DNA of 47,675 nt from Nostoc sp. PA-18-2419. Its GTDB lineage: Bacteria; Cyanobacteriota; Cyanobacteriia; Cyanobacteriales; Nostocaceae. How positions within the stretch are numbered: the first letter of the stretch is position 1; each line of letters opens with the position of its first letter. The stretch is taken from contig NZ_SZNH01000009.1 in the NCBI RefSeq assembly GCF_005869855.1, forward strand, positions 20,768 through 68,442, read 5' to 3'. The notes under the pieces were generated by a model that saw only the letters and a program-made list of their open reading frames with translations, was not told the DNA's origin and did not search any database. Both the position numbers and the translations under genes were made by a program. Shown here piece by piece: positions 1 to 8,058 of the stretch.

Positions 1-1
1 C

Positions 2-550
2 TTAATTAGTACTCGACCAATTCCCCAGGCAAAACCAAAATCTCAGGATGTAGTAACTTCATCACCAGAAAAATCAAAAGCCTCAACTGTTGCTACTGGA
101 AAATTAGAACGATCGCAGCCTAGCGATAATAGTGCCCAGATTTTAGAGCAAGCAAGAAATAAGTATGAATCCGGAGATTTAGTTGGAGCGATCGCACTTT
201 TAAAATCAATTCCGACAAAGGCTGCTTCTGATATCCAAGAAACAGGTAAAGTCATTACCCAGTGGCAACAAGATTGGAGTAAGGCGGAGGCATTATCTAA
301 TGAGATTAACAAAGCAATAGATGATGGTAAATGGGATAAAGTTTTAGATTATAGAAACCATCCAGAAAAACTGCCCAATACTCAATATTGGCGAAATAAA
401 ATAGAACCATTATTTCAAGAAGCCGCTGAAAATCTCGCTAAACAAGTACTACCTAAAACAGATAATCAAAGTAATCAGAAAAATTCTAAAAAAGAACTTA
501 CCAATACTAAGCAACCTGCAACTATAGAAACTCATAAAGGCAGTTTGTAA
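2..550 (+). CDS. C-terminal part of an uncharacterised protein (5' end outside window)
   Basis: An uninterrupted frame runs in from the left edge and stops at TAA 548-550, giving about 182 residues with no upstream start, so the gene begins outside the window. The first ~45 residues are Ser/Thr/Pro/Lys-rich and look like a flexible linker. Then comes a compact, mostly helical stretch with a TPR-like phrase (QARNKYESGDLVGAIALLKSIP) and a Trp-rich segment (TQWQQDWSKAEAL). The last ~35 residues are again a polar Lys/Asn/Gln/Thr-rich tail. This resembles the C-terminal accessory region attached to various cyanobacterial proteins such as kinases or membrane-anchored proteins, but I do not recognise the family. 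Codon use and a HIP1 site inside the frame fit the host genome. Function unassigned. Confidence 0.75.
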   Translation, partial: LISTRPIPQAKPKSQDVVTSSPEKSKASTVATGKLERSQPSDNSAQILEQARNKYESGDLVGAIALLKSIPTKAASDIQETGKVITQWQQDWSKAEALSNEINKAIDDGKWDKVLDYRNHPEKLPNTQYWRNKIEPLFQEAAENLAKQVLPKTDNQSNQKNSKKELTNTKQPATIETHKGSL

Positions 551-891
551 TGTCAAAGTTCGTCATGTCTGCCAAATTACGCATAATAAAAGAATCCCAC
601 CCCCAACCCCTAAGAGCAAGTTCTTAGGGGAGCTAAAGCACAGCTTTTGCAGGGTGGGGTTTCAGGTATTTTAGTAATTCAAGCAAGAGCCAATCACTGA
701 AATTATCTCTTGGTAATACTTTTATACTATTAAGTTGCGATCGCGCTGTGCCAGTTGCGTAAGTCCATAAAATAGAACATTCCAGACATCGTAGTCCTGT
801 GAATTTTTCCCTTAACCTTTTATGCGGATTAATTGCTTATTGTTATCAACCTAAGGAACATAGCCTTGGACTGGTTTTTACCTTCTTACCT
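551..891. other. Intergenic region with nested hairpin
   Basis: This gap lies between the converging upstream gene and the MscS-cNMP gene. It holds a perfect 9-bp stem (607-615 pairing with 622-630, 6-nt loop) enclosed by a second arm (596-602 CCCACCC with 652-658 GGGTGGG). The nested structure could stop transcription from either side or be a dispersed palindromic repeat. There is no clear U-tract, so I do not call it a terminator. The rest (660-890) shows nothing I recognise. Confidence 0.5.
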
Positions 892-2019
892 TTAACCCGA
901 ACTCAAGTTATTTAGCATATTTTTCCAATTTCTAATAGGCGATTCAACCTCAGCATTCGACGAAACATCTGCTTGTTGAGCCATACTTACCGCTTTGCTT
1001 CGCGCTTCGATAATTTGACTAATCTCACGTCCCAAGCTTGGTTGACGTTCAATCATCATATTTACAGCATCTGAGTAGATAACAAGAACTTGCAAATCGT
1101 CAACTGCTTTGATTGATACCGGACTCGGTTCCCCAGTAAACAGTGCCATCTCACCAAAGAACTCACCACGCAAGATAGTCATTACCTCCAATTCCATGCC
1201 AAACTCGTTTTTGACGGTGACTAGAGCCTGACCCGCAATGATAATATACAAAGCTTTACCAGGCTCGCCTTGCCGGATAACTTTCTCGCCCACACCGAAC
1301 TGTTGTACAATAGTTTCCTTAGCTAAGTCATCCAAATTCTTCGGCTCCCTAGTTAAAGGCATAAATCCGGGAATTGAATGCAAGTGGTTTAACTTACTTG
1401 CAGCACTATCTGCCTTATCAGCAGCTTTTACAGCTAACTCGTATCGGTAGCGATATAGCGTCAGGTTGTTTCGCTGCGCTGCGTACCAGACTCGCGTCAT
1501 AAACCTATCAAGTATCTGCTCCACATCCTCAAAGTTTTTGATAAAGAATTCCACTTCATAGATAATTGCAGTCTCATCATAGGATGTAGTTTTGCTCTCT
1601 GGTTCGGGTTCGCCTAATATTCCCTGTGTAGCCAAAGCTGTACTTGTTAGTACCTGCTTCACGAGGTTAGGAGGGCTATCGTAGGAAAAGCCAATGTTGA
1701 TGCGTTGGTTGTAAATGCGTTCTGGTTGGCTGTAATTATGGATTATTTCTTTGCCAATGAACTGATGGGGAACGATAATTACCTCCTGCTGGAGAGTTAG
1801 CAGGCGAACAGATCGCCAATTGATATCAATTACCTGCCCTTCGATCGCCTGGTCTTCGCTATTGCCAACGCGCAACCAATCACCGACACTGAAGGGGCGT
1901 TCCAGAAGCAACGCAATGCCAGACATGATGCTACCCAATGTGTCCTGAAGCGCCAAACCAATTACAATCCAGCTAACGCCCAATCCGGTAGCTAGACTCG
2001 CCAAATCTGCACCCCACAC
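892..2019 (-). CDS. MscS-type mechanosensitive channel with C-terminal cyclic-nucleotide-binding domain (3' part of a frameshifted fusion)
   Basis: The frame starts inside the MscS pore helix: [18 protein letters not shown] is the Gly/Ala-rich TM3, and the beta domain follows (residues ~40-110, [12 protein letters not shown]). The cytoplasmic alpha/beta part runs to ~200, and residues ~235-350 form a cyclic-nucleotide-binding fold ([24 protein letters not shown]). The phosphate-binding cassette reads GEPSPVS and lacks the Arg that contacts the cyclic phosphate in CAP-type domains. The family opens under membrane tension to release osmolytes. The reported GTG start cannot be the natural one, because the same frame is coding-like upstream ([20 protein letters not shown], a TM2) up to about 2058. 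There it meets the end of the histidine-phosphatase frame, so this is best read as the 3' half of one interrupted gene. Confidence 0.85.
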   Translation of the reverse strand: MWGADLASLATGLGVSWIVIGLALQDTLGSIMSGIALLLERPFSVGDWLRVGNSEDQAIEGQVIDINWRSVRLLTLQQEVIIVPHQFIGKEIIHNYSQPERIYNQRINIGFSYDSPPNLVKQVLTSTALATQGILGEPEPESKTTSYDETAIIYEVEFFIKNFEDVEQILDRFMTRVWYAAQRNNLTLYRYRYELAVKAADKADSAASKLNHLHSIPGFMPLTREPKNLDDLAKETIVQQFGVGEKVIRQGEPGKALYIIIAGQALVTVKNEFGMELEVMTILRGEFFGEMALFTGEPSPVSIKAVDDLQVLVIYSDAVNMMIERQPSLGREISQIIEARSKAVSMAQQADVSSNAEVESPIRNWKNMLNNLSSG

Positions 2020-2038
2020 CGCTGCCAGGACGATCGCG

Positions 2039-2845
2039 CTACCTACATAGCTCTGAGGGAATTCCGACAGCAGAAGCGCTTACTGCCCTAACCAAGCTTC
2101 CTAATAAGAAAGCAGCAGCATAAAGCAAAATTGCCCACATAATTGACAGATCGTTGATCTGTTTACGCACCGAAGCTGTACCGCCGGATTCCTTATTGCG
2201 AAACTTGACTAGCTCCTCACCACTGAGAGCTTTACCGTTAGGGAGTTTCAGATGTTTATAATCAGTCGGTGGTAAATCACTTAAATAAAGTGCTAAAGGC
2301 TCCAATACATATTGGTGGCACACTACTAGAACAGTTTCACCCCGTTTCAAGTGCGGTACAACCCGCTCCTCATAGAAAGAAGCAGCGCGTCCGTAAACTT
2401 GTGCAATCTTCTCGCCAGCCGGAGGTGCTTCGTTGTGTGAATGCAGCATTTCCTCAAAGCCTTCGTAGCCAAGGGCAAGACGCAGCAGATTCAAGTTACG
2501 TCCCGCAAAGATGCCAAAGGATTTCTCACTAATTCGATGGTCGATTTCAACAGGAATATCGGGTGATTTCAGCGCTTGACTTTCAGCAAGGGCGATTTCA
2601 CAAGTTTGCCGCGCCCGCCTCATGTGAGAGACATATACTGCATCAAACTTCACACCTTTTTTCTTAATGTCAACACCTGCACGCCGTGCCTGCAACCTAC
2701 CAAATGCTGTCAGATCAACATCCAATACTCCAGCAAAAATATTACGTTCGTTACTGGTGCTTTCACCATGTCGAATAAAGTAAGCTCGTCCGGGATAATC
2801 ATCCTTTTGTACAGCAGACAAGTTGATATTACTAGTTTTTGCCAC
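2039..2845 (-). CDS. Phosphoglycerate mutase-like histidine phosphatase with C-terminal membrane segment (5' part of a frameshifted fusion)
   Basis: Residues ~19-215 form a histidine-phosphatase domain of the dPGM-like branch. The catalytic RHGES is at ~25-29, followed by a dPGM-like FAGVLDVDLTAFG phrase, the SHMRRARQT arginine region, a Glu in RISEKSFG and the second His in VVCHQ. A polar linker and a hydrophobic helix follow (MWAILLYAAAFLLGSLV, ~234-250), which is odd for a soluble mutase and fits MscS TM1. The frame ends in GIPSELCR. Removing one base of the ggg run at 2057-2059 (plus strand) gives [18 protein letters not shown], running smoothly into the MscS frame. The likely original is a dPGM-TM-MscS-cNMP protein of about 650 aa. 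A true glycolytic mutase role is unlikely; phosphatase activity on an unknown substrate is more plausible. Confidence 0.8.
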   Translation of the reverse strand: MAKTSNINLSAVQKDDYPGRAYFIRHGESTSNERNIFAGVLDVDLTAFGRLQARRAGVDIKKKGVKFDAVYVSHMRRARQTCEIALAESQALKSPDIPVEIDHRISEKSFGIFAGRNLNLLRLALGYEGFEEMLHSHNEAPPAGEKIAQVYGRAASFYEERVVPHLKRGETVLVVCHQYVLEPLALYLSDLPPTDYKHLKLPNGKALSGEELVKFRNKESGGTASVRKQINDLSIMWAILLYAAAFLLGSLVRAVSASAVGIPSELCR

Positions 2846-3105
2846 GAGTGTTAATGAACATTTTCAAATCTAATTATGTAAAAGTACAATAATACTAAGT
2901 TACAAATTTATCAATAGTTCCTTGAGAAAACTTCATGCTCAGAACTGCAACAACCGAGATCCAAGGGTGAATAATGGTGATTGAAAGGCAATGTCTGACG
3001 CCAAACTGCTATGCATCTAAGCTTGGATAATTTTCATCAGCATAGCTTCAACTGTAAGACACGAATTGTGCCAAAGCAAAGTCTCAGGTACTAAATTTTG
3101 CTTAA

Positions 3106-3963
3106 CTAACCTTGGTAATGTTGTGAAGAAAGGGGCGGTACATAGCGTTTGCGCCGACTTTGAAAACTCTTCCAAAGCAATACGCAGCCGAAAACTAAGG
3201 TTGACAGCAGGACGACACTAGCTCCGGAGGCGATATCTAAGTAGTAGCTCAGGTATATACCTATAAATGCGATCGCTGCTCCTAAAACTCCTGAAATTAT
3301 AATTACATAAGCAAAGCGATCGCTCAACAATCGAGCAATGGAAGCAGGAATCACCACCGCAGAGATAATTAATGTCACTCCCAAGACGTTGAGTGTCGCC
3401 ACCAGTAATGTCGCTAGCATTAGAGCAAATAATGTATCCATTGCCACTACAGGTACGCCATGAACCTGAGCAACTTCTCTATCAAAACACCAAAATAGCA
3501 AAGGGCGATAAAACAAAAAAACTAAGCTCAAAATCACAACTGTGACACCACTGACGAACCATAAATCAGTAGGAGAAACGCCGAGGACATTACCAAACAA
3601 AGCCGCCTCAAAGTTTTGACTAAATTTCCGGTAGGTGCTGATTACGGCGACGCCCAAAGCAAAGCTAGCGGTTGTTACTATACCAATGGCTGCATCTGAA
3701 TAAACTTTGCGTCCAGTTAAATATTGGATCAGCAAGGCAGCTGCAAATCCCCAAATTCCAGAACCAATATAAAAATTCAGTCCTAAAACGTAACTTAGTA
3801 CTGCTCCTCCTAAAATTGCATGGGAAAGACCGTGAGCAATATAACTCATACGGCGAGTGATAATATATACACCCATCACACCGCACAATAGCCCCGCCAT
3901 CATGCCAACAGCAACGGCACGACTAAAAAATTCGTACTGAAAAGGTTTAAGCAGAAATTCCAT
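3106..3963 (-). CDS. Metal ABC transporter permease (ABC-3 family, ZnuB/MntB-like)
   Basis: A 285-aa, highly hydrophobic protein with about eight membrane segments, typical in length and composition for the ABC-3 permease family that moves Zn2+ or Mn2+ across the plasma membrane. The N-terminal half carries the family phrase GLLCGVMGVYIITRRMSYIA followed by HGLSHAILGG. The middle has LATLNVLGVTLIISAVVIPA, matching the conserved permease core, and the tail is basic (QSRRKRYVPP). It lies on the same strand as the ATPase and the binding protein and completes the transporter. Unusually, a 582-bp gap with a repeat and a decayed small ORF separates it from the ATPase gene. The metal cannot be told from the permease itself. 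Confidence 0.93.
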   Translation of the reverse strand: MEFLLKPFQYEFFSRAVAVGMMAGLLCGVMGVYIITRRMSYIAHGLSHAILGGAVLSYVLGLNFYIGSGIWGFAAALLIQYLTGRKVYSDAAIGIVTTASFALGVAVISTYRKFSQNFEAALFGNVLGVSPTDLWFVSGVTVVILSLVFLFYRPLLFWCFDREVAQVHGVPVVAMDTLFALMLATLLVATLNVLGVTLIISAVVIPASIARLLSDRFAYVIIISGVLGAAIAFIGIYLSYYLDIASGASVVLLSTLVFGCVLLWKSFQSRRKRYVPPLSSQHYQG

Positions 3964-4545
3964 GTGTTTAATATCTTAATGGTATCCGTGTCGTTGTTTT
4001 GATTATGTCATTTCACCGGACTAAGGTAGGTTGGTGATCGCACTTTGTTTGAGTTGATGAATGTTGGATTTCGTTACGTCAACGCAACCTACGAGGATCA
4101 GCGATGGCTTCTCTATCAAATCTATCTGCTTTGATGGTGGTGCAGCATCCGCTTTTCCGTAATTATCCAAGAAACTATAACAACTGGCTGAGTTCAAACT
4201 TAGAATACTACAGAGCAAGACAGAGACAGTCCTTCGCAGAAAAACAACATTTATAACAAATAGAAATTAGTAATGATACTGATAAAAATCAAACGGAGCG
4301 ATCGCATATCGAAGCTTTAATAGACTAAATAATATCTAAAATGACAATATAATACTGCTTCAGATTTAATTCAGTGACTTTACGGATATTATTATAACCC
4401 TGAATACTTTCAGAAAACTAAGCCCTATGGAGATTCTGCTTTAGTGATTTCCATAGGACTAGTGATTATGAGAAAGCGATCGCTCACTATTCCATCTGAT
4501 GCGATCGCTGAGTAACTTTTGCGTTGGCATAGCTTGCCGCAGACA
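3964..4545. other. Gap inside the metal-transport operon, with an inverted repeat and a possible decayed secreted ORF
   Basis: An 8-bp inverted repeat (gtaggttg 4026-4033, caacctac 4085-4092) brackets a sequence resembling an interspersed repeat that is common between cyanobacterial genes (…ttcgttacgtcaacgcaacctac). On the minus strand a frame at about 4218-4021 reads like a signal peptide (RRTVSVLLCSILSLNSASC) and then a short polar peptide running into the repeat. Its only ATG (about 4250) is one base out of frame across a poly-T run, so it looks like a frameshifted remnant. The rest of the gap holds three HIP1 sites and nothing else I can identify. Confidence 0.45.
4021..4250 (-). pseudogene. 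Possible remnant of a small secreted protein
   Basis: Reading from an ATG near 4250 and slipping one base in the T-run gives a plausible exported N-terminus (basic residues, Leu/Val-rich core, SAS-C) followed by DNYGKADAAPPSKQ. Without the slip the ATG frame stops after about 16 codons. The C-terminal third is encoded by a dispersed inverted repeat. There is no good ribosome-binding site. Equally it may never have been a gene. Confidence 0.2.
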
Positions 4546-5397
4546 TTAGGATTGAGGATTGTGGCTATTGTGGTTAGAGTGTGCTGTTCGCAAAATCTGC
4601 GGTAAATTATCTTGCATTTGATGGCGCAAAGAAGTGCCTTCATTAGCAATCAAAATGCGATCGCTTTGGTGAAATACCACCATTTCTGCCCCAAAAGTCT
4701 TTTTCAAGGTAGCAGAAGTAAAAACGTCGTTAGGTTGACCTTGAGCAATGATGTTATGATTGAAACACACTACCCAAGGTAGATGAGTTGCCACAGAGTT
4801 GAGGTCATGGGTAGATAGCAGAATTGTCAAACCCTGCTGATTTAGTTCAGCTAACAGGTGTAACAATTCGTGCTGCACGCGCAAGTCTGAACTACTAGTT
4901 GGTTCATCTAAAAGGACAATTTCTGGTTCTCCCACCAATGCTCGAGCAATGAATACTCGTTGTTGTTGTCCGCCAGATAATTCGCCAATTGGTCGATGGG
5001 CGACATGAGCCACTCCGACTCGCTCAAGGAGTGCTTTGGCAAAAAGGCGATCGCGTCGTGAAGACCAAGGCAAAAATTGCTTTTTGCGGTAACGTCCCAT
5101 CATCACTACTTCTAGTGCTGTGACTGGAAAATTCCAATCTACTGTTTCTACCTGGGGTACATACCCGACTTTTGGCGGCGCTGTTCGTGGCTTTAAGCGC
5201 TTTCCTTGAAACCAAATTTCACCAGCCCAAGGCTCAACCAACCCTAATATTGCTTTGATCAGAGTGGTTTTACCGCTACCCGAAGGCCCGACTAAGCCAG
5301 ACAATTGCCCAGGATAGAGGAGCAAATCGACGTTTGTCAAAACTGGTTGAGTTTGAAAACCACAAGTGAGATTTCTAATTTCTAGTATTGGTTCCAT
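4546..5397 (-). CDS. Metal ABC transporter ATP-binding protein (ZnuC/MntA-like)
   Basis: A 283-aa ABC ATPase with Walker A GPSGSGKTT at 37-45, Q-loop at PQ (~81-82), signature LSGGQQQ at 140-146, Walker B IVLLDE at 160-165 and the switch His in STHDLN (197). The phrase VGYVPQVETVDWNFPVTALEVVMMGRY, seen here as separate blocks around 78-102, is typical of ATPases serving Zn/Mn/Fe ABC-3 transporters. The last ~35 residues are a polar His/Asn/Gln tail beyond the usual end of the family (RTAHSNHNSHNPQS), perhaps regulatory or just loose. The gene starts 18 bp after the binding-protein stop, so the two are co-transcribed. Confidence 0.94.
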   Translation of the reverse strand: MEPILEIRNLTCGFQTQPVLTNVDLLLYPGQLSGLVGPSGSGKTTLIKAILGLVEPWAGEIWFQGKRLKPRTAPPKVGYVPQVETVDWNFPVTALEVVMMGRYRKKQFLPWSSRRDRLFAKALLERVGVAHVAHRPIGELSGGQQQRVFIARALVGEPEIVLLDEPTSSSDLRVQHELLHLLAELNQQGLTILLSTHDLNSVATHLPWVVCFNHNIIAQGQPNDVFTSATLKKTFGAEMVVFHQSDRILIANEGTSLRHQMQDNLPQILRTAHSNHNSHNPQS

Positions 5398-5415
5398 GCA
5401 CTTATTTAGTAAGTA

Positions 5416-6483
5416 CTACTGAGTCGTTGTCACCGCAGTTGCAGTCGGGCCAACGACATTGGTAGTGTTCAGCTTGTCAACCAGCTTGGGATTGCCCCCT
5501 AAATTTTCGGCAATGATTCGCAAATTGTTTGCCATCATGCCAATGTAAGTGTGTTGAGGATTGGTATTTTCGATTGCATTAGCCGAACCAGTGCCTGGTA
5601 ATTCGTCATCAGCTGTATTAGCTGTTTTTATCTTTGCTTCACGGGCAATTTGTTCTTCTACTTTGCTCGGGTATACCTCAGAACCAAAAATCGCAGGTAC
5701 GCCTACTTTCCGAATTTGATCGATGAGTTTGGCAACGTCTTGAGCAGAAGGTTCTTTAAAATCCGAAGGTTGGATAGCACCAATTACCTGGAAGCCATAT
5801 TCTCTGGCCCAGTAAGCCCAAGAGTCGTGGTATGTCAGAAGTTTACGATTTTTTGCTGGGATACTAGCCACGACTTCTCGCGTTACTTTGTCCAGCGCGT
5901 CGAGGCGTTGTAAGTAGTTTTTCAAATTTTTGTCATAGTATTCTTTACCTTCGGGATCTAACTGTGTTAACTGGTTAGCAGCTAGTTTAGCGTAAGCTTC
6001 AGCATACTTGGGGTTTACCCATAAATGGGGATTAGGGTCTCCCTTTTCTTTGGGAAAGCTAAAATCGTAAATCCACTGACTTTCAGTGATAGTATTGCTA
6101 CCTAGCTCATAAATGTTTGTTTTTTGAGGTTTAGAAGCTTTTGCTAGTTTTTCCGTTGGGCTTTCCAAGTGGAGTCCATTGGCGATAATTAAGTTAGCCT
6201 TAGACAGCAGATCGGCATCGCTAGGACGTGGTTCAAAGGTGTGGGAGTCAGTACCTTCGGGAATGATACCTTTGACTTCAAGGCGATCGCCTGCAATATT
6301 ACTTACTATATTTGTTAACGGAGCTACCGTTGTCACAACTAAAGCTTTACTTTTGCTTTGGTTCTGTACAGGTTGTGCAGTCGCACTACTTTCCGAAGGA
6401 GTAGGTGATACTGCTGTATTTTGAGGCGCATTACAAGCGGTCAGTGCCAGACCAAGTGCTAATAGCAACGCAGAGATTTTCAT
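5416..6483 (-). CDS. Metal-binding lipoprotein of a TroA/ZnuA-type ABC transporter
   Basis: A 355-aa periplasmic solute-binding protein. The N-terminus is a lipoprotein signal (lipobox LTAC, Cys17), then a Ser/Thr/Pro/Gln linker to ~48 and the cluster-9 metal-binding fold. Candidate ligands are His81 (DSHTFEPRPSD), His153 (NPHLWVNP), His219 (TYHDSWAYW) and an Asp in ADDELPG (~292-293). A His rather than Glu at the third position is the pattern of TroA and ZnuA; Synechocystis MntC has Glu there. Zn2+ is therefore at least as likely as Mn2+, although the His-rich loop of many ZnuA proteins is missing. It is the first gene of the operon. A palindrome 230 bp upstream (6714-6725) is a weak operator candidate. 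Confidence 0.93.
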   Translation of the reverse strand: MKISALLLALGLALTACNAPQNTAVSPTPSESSATAQPVQNQSKSKALVVTTVAPLTNIVSNIAGDRLEVKGIIPEGTDSHTFEPRPSDADLLSKANLIIANGLHLESPTEKLAKASKPQKTNIYELGSNTITESQWIYDFSFPKEKGDPNPHLWVNPKYAEAYAKLAANQLTQLDPEGKEYYDKNLKNYLQRLDALDKVTREVVASIPAKNRKLLTYHDSWAYWAREYGFQVIGAIQPSDFKEPSAQDVAKLIDQIRKVGVPAIFGSEVYPSKVEEQIAREAKIKTANTADDELPGTGSANAIENTNPQHTYIGMMANNLRIIAENLGGNPKLVDKLNTTNVVGPTATAVTTTQ

Positions 6484-6713
6484 TCCCTAAAGTAATAAAT
6501 TTTTGATTGTCAAATTACTTATTCAGTACATCTTTTTTCTCATAATTAATGCAATGCCCTAGTAGGGGATATTAAAGTAATTTTTAGATTTTTTTAAGAT
6601 ATATCTACTTTGAGAATTAACTCTGGTTTTTTGATTACTAATTAAATTCTTTCTTCAGATAGATGTAATTTCATCATATACAAATTGCTAATTACGTTTT
6701 CATATACTACTTA

Positions 6714-6725
6714 TTATCACGATAA
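6714..6725. promoter_or_regulatory. Perfect 12-bp palindrome upstream of the metal-transport operon
   Basis: TTATCACGATAA is TTATC and GATAA arms around a 2-bp centre, about 230 bp upstream of the binding-protein start. The position would suit a metalloregulator of the Fur/Zur type, whose sites are AT-rich palindromes, but the spacing does not match a standard Zur box and such palindromes occur by chance in AT-rich DNA. Confidence 0.15.
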
Positions 6726-7123
6726 CTGCTTAATTCTTTAATTATTGAGCATCAAGCTGGCATCTAAATTCAATAGTTAATAATAACTATTCAAAATCTT
6801 ATAGCGTTTCCTAATCTACTGAGGTACTTAATACATTGATAAAATTAGGCAAACCTCTGTCTTGAAAAGCCTTTTCGCTACGTACCTTTGCGCTTGACTC
6901 TGCGCCCTCTGCGTTAAAAAAACATTAGTTCTATACCTAACTTAACTGGGAGTCACTATAAAAATTTTGTTACATAAATTAAGTTTTTCCCTACACCCTA
7001 CTTAGCCACACCCTACCCCTGTGTTGACAGAGGTTTTAGGACTCCCCGTGAAAAGTCAGCACTTACTTGCAATCTGCTGTAAATAATTTGCCGAAGATAA
7101 TATAACTTCTTCAATCACAATTG

Positions 7124-7184
7124 AGGGGCAACTTCCCCATGCTTGCTTTCACAAATAGAAAGCATTCACAAGGCTATTGCCCCT
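7124..7184. repeat. Nested inverted repeats
   Basis: Outer arms AGGGGCAA (7124-7131) and TTGCCCCT (7177-7184) pair perfectly over 8 bp. Inside them TGCTTTC (7144-7150) and GAAAGCA (7158-7164) form a second perfect 7-bp stem with a 7-nt loop. A 61-nt two-stem structure like this could be a small RNA, an attenuation signal past heme oxygenase, or a palindromic repeat. Confidence 0.5.
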
Positions 7185-7271
7185 AAATATTTTGAGCGTT
7201 TTTGGTAATTGCTCTTTACCCACAAACGTCTATAAATTATCTTTCATCAAGCTGTCTGGAATGATGACTCT

Positions 7272-7338
7272 ACACTCCACACTCCGCCTTTACTACTTAG
7301 TACTGATTACTCCACACTCCACACTCCGCATTTACTAC
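7272..7338. repeat. 25-bp direct repeat pair next to the heme oxygenase stop
   Basis: Two copies (7272-7296 and 7314-7338) of a 25-bp unit differing at one base, separated by 17 bp, each built from the shorter motif acactcc. The second copy ends 3 bp before the heme oxygenase stop codon on the other strand. It looks like a locally expanded intergenic repeat. Confidence 0.75.
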
Positions 7339-7341
7339 TCA

Positions 7342-8058
7342 CTACTCAGCAGTAACAAGTTCAGTACTACCGCGTGTACGACGCCGTGTGAGGCTATTGT
7401 ACAGCATTACACCGATCGCTTTAATCAAATTACCTTCCAATTCATTGAACATCTTCATGTTCATGCCAAAAGCGGCGTTAGCTTCATCAACAATGCGATC
7501 GCTCGTAGCATCGTCTAAGGGTAATTCATCCAAAGTCTGACGATATTTGGCTTTAAATGCCTTTTCATCAGAGATATCTGCAAATTCATAGAAGGCGGTT
7601 CCTTGCCCATCAGACAAATTCATTGCTGTTACAGCAATGCCTTTGAGAATCTGTCCCCCAGATAAGTCACCCAGGTAACGAGTATATGAATGGGCAATTA
7701 ACAGTTCTGGTTCAGTTGCAGATATTTCCCGAATCCGCTGTACATAAGCTTCACCTGCGGGAGATAGTTGGATTTGCTCTCTCCAGTTCGCACCAAAGTA
7801 ATAATTCAGGTCTTGCTCTAAGGTATGCTTGCGGTTTAGCTGTGGAAAGTTAATTTTAGAAACAATTGGATGCTGGCGGTGCTTTTCCATCTCCTCTTCC
7901 ATCGCTGAGTAGATGAAGTAGAAGTTAGCAACTAGTTTGCGGTAAGAGTTTTTCTCGACTACTCCTTTTAAAAAGCACTTGACAAAACCTACATTTTCTG
8001 CCATCGTGTGGGCTTTTTTAGTACCTACACGTAATTTGGTTGCTAAATTGCTGCTCAT
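7342..8058 (-). CDS. ho1: Heme oxygenase (biliverdin-forming)
   Basis: A 238-aa heme oxygenase of the ordinary HO-1 size. It opens heme to biliverdin IXalpha, CO and Fe2+, using ferredoxin in cyanobacteria. Biliverdin feeds phycocyanobilin synthesis for phycobilisomes and phytochromes. The proximal heme ligand is His17 (GTKKAHTMAEN). The distal helix carries YTRYLGDLSGGQ, the flexible Gly-rich segment over the heme. The Glu/Met/His-rich MEEEMEKHRQHP block near residue 55 is typical. It appears to be a single-gene transcript, with a ~560-bp AT-rich region upstream shared divergently with glmM. Cyanobacteria often carry a second, low-oxygen-induced copy elsewhere; nothing here shows which isoform this is. 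Confidence 0.95.
   Translation of the reverse strand: MSSNLATKLRVGTKKAHTMAENVGFVKCFLKGVVEKNSYRKLVANFYFIYSAMEEEMEKHRQHPIVSKINFPQLNRKHTLEQDLNYYFGANWREQIQLSPAGEAYVQRIREISATEPELLIAHSYTRYLGDLSGGQILKGIAVTAMNLSDGQGTAFYEFADISDEKAFKAKYRQTLDELPLDDATSDRIVDEANAAFGMNMKMFNELEGNLIKAIGVMLYNSLTRRRTRGSTELVTAE

Larger units (their letters stand above)
6484..7341. other. Long intergenic region with repeats between metal operon and heme oxygenase gene
   Basis: The first ~350 bp, upstream of the binding-protein gene, is very AT-rich and should hold its promoter. It contains the 12-bp palindrome TTATCACGATAA (6714-6725). Around 6879-6916 is a copy of the dispersed cyanobacterial sequence (tttgcgcttgactctgcgccctctgcgtt). 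At 7124-7184 are two nested inverted repeats, and at 7272-7338 a 25-bp direct repeat touches the heme oxygenase stop. I see no gene here. Confidence 0.6.

Noticed and set aside
2030-2076. Programmed ribosomal frameshift in the phosphatase-MscS junction
   Set aside because: The ggg/ccc run is not a classic slippery heptamer and I see no strong downstream pseudoknot. A simple indel is the better explanation, though not excluded.
2269-2854. Plus-strand frames of 87 and 92 codons
   Set aside because: They lie opposite the histidine-phosphatase domain and have no motifs or start signals.
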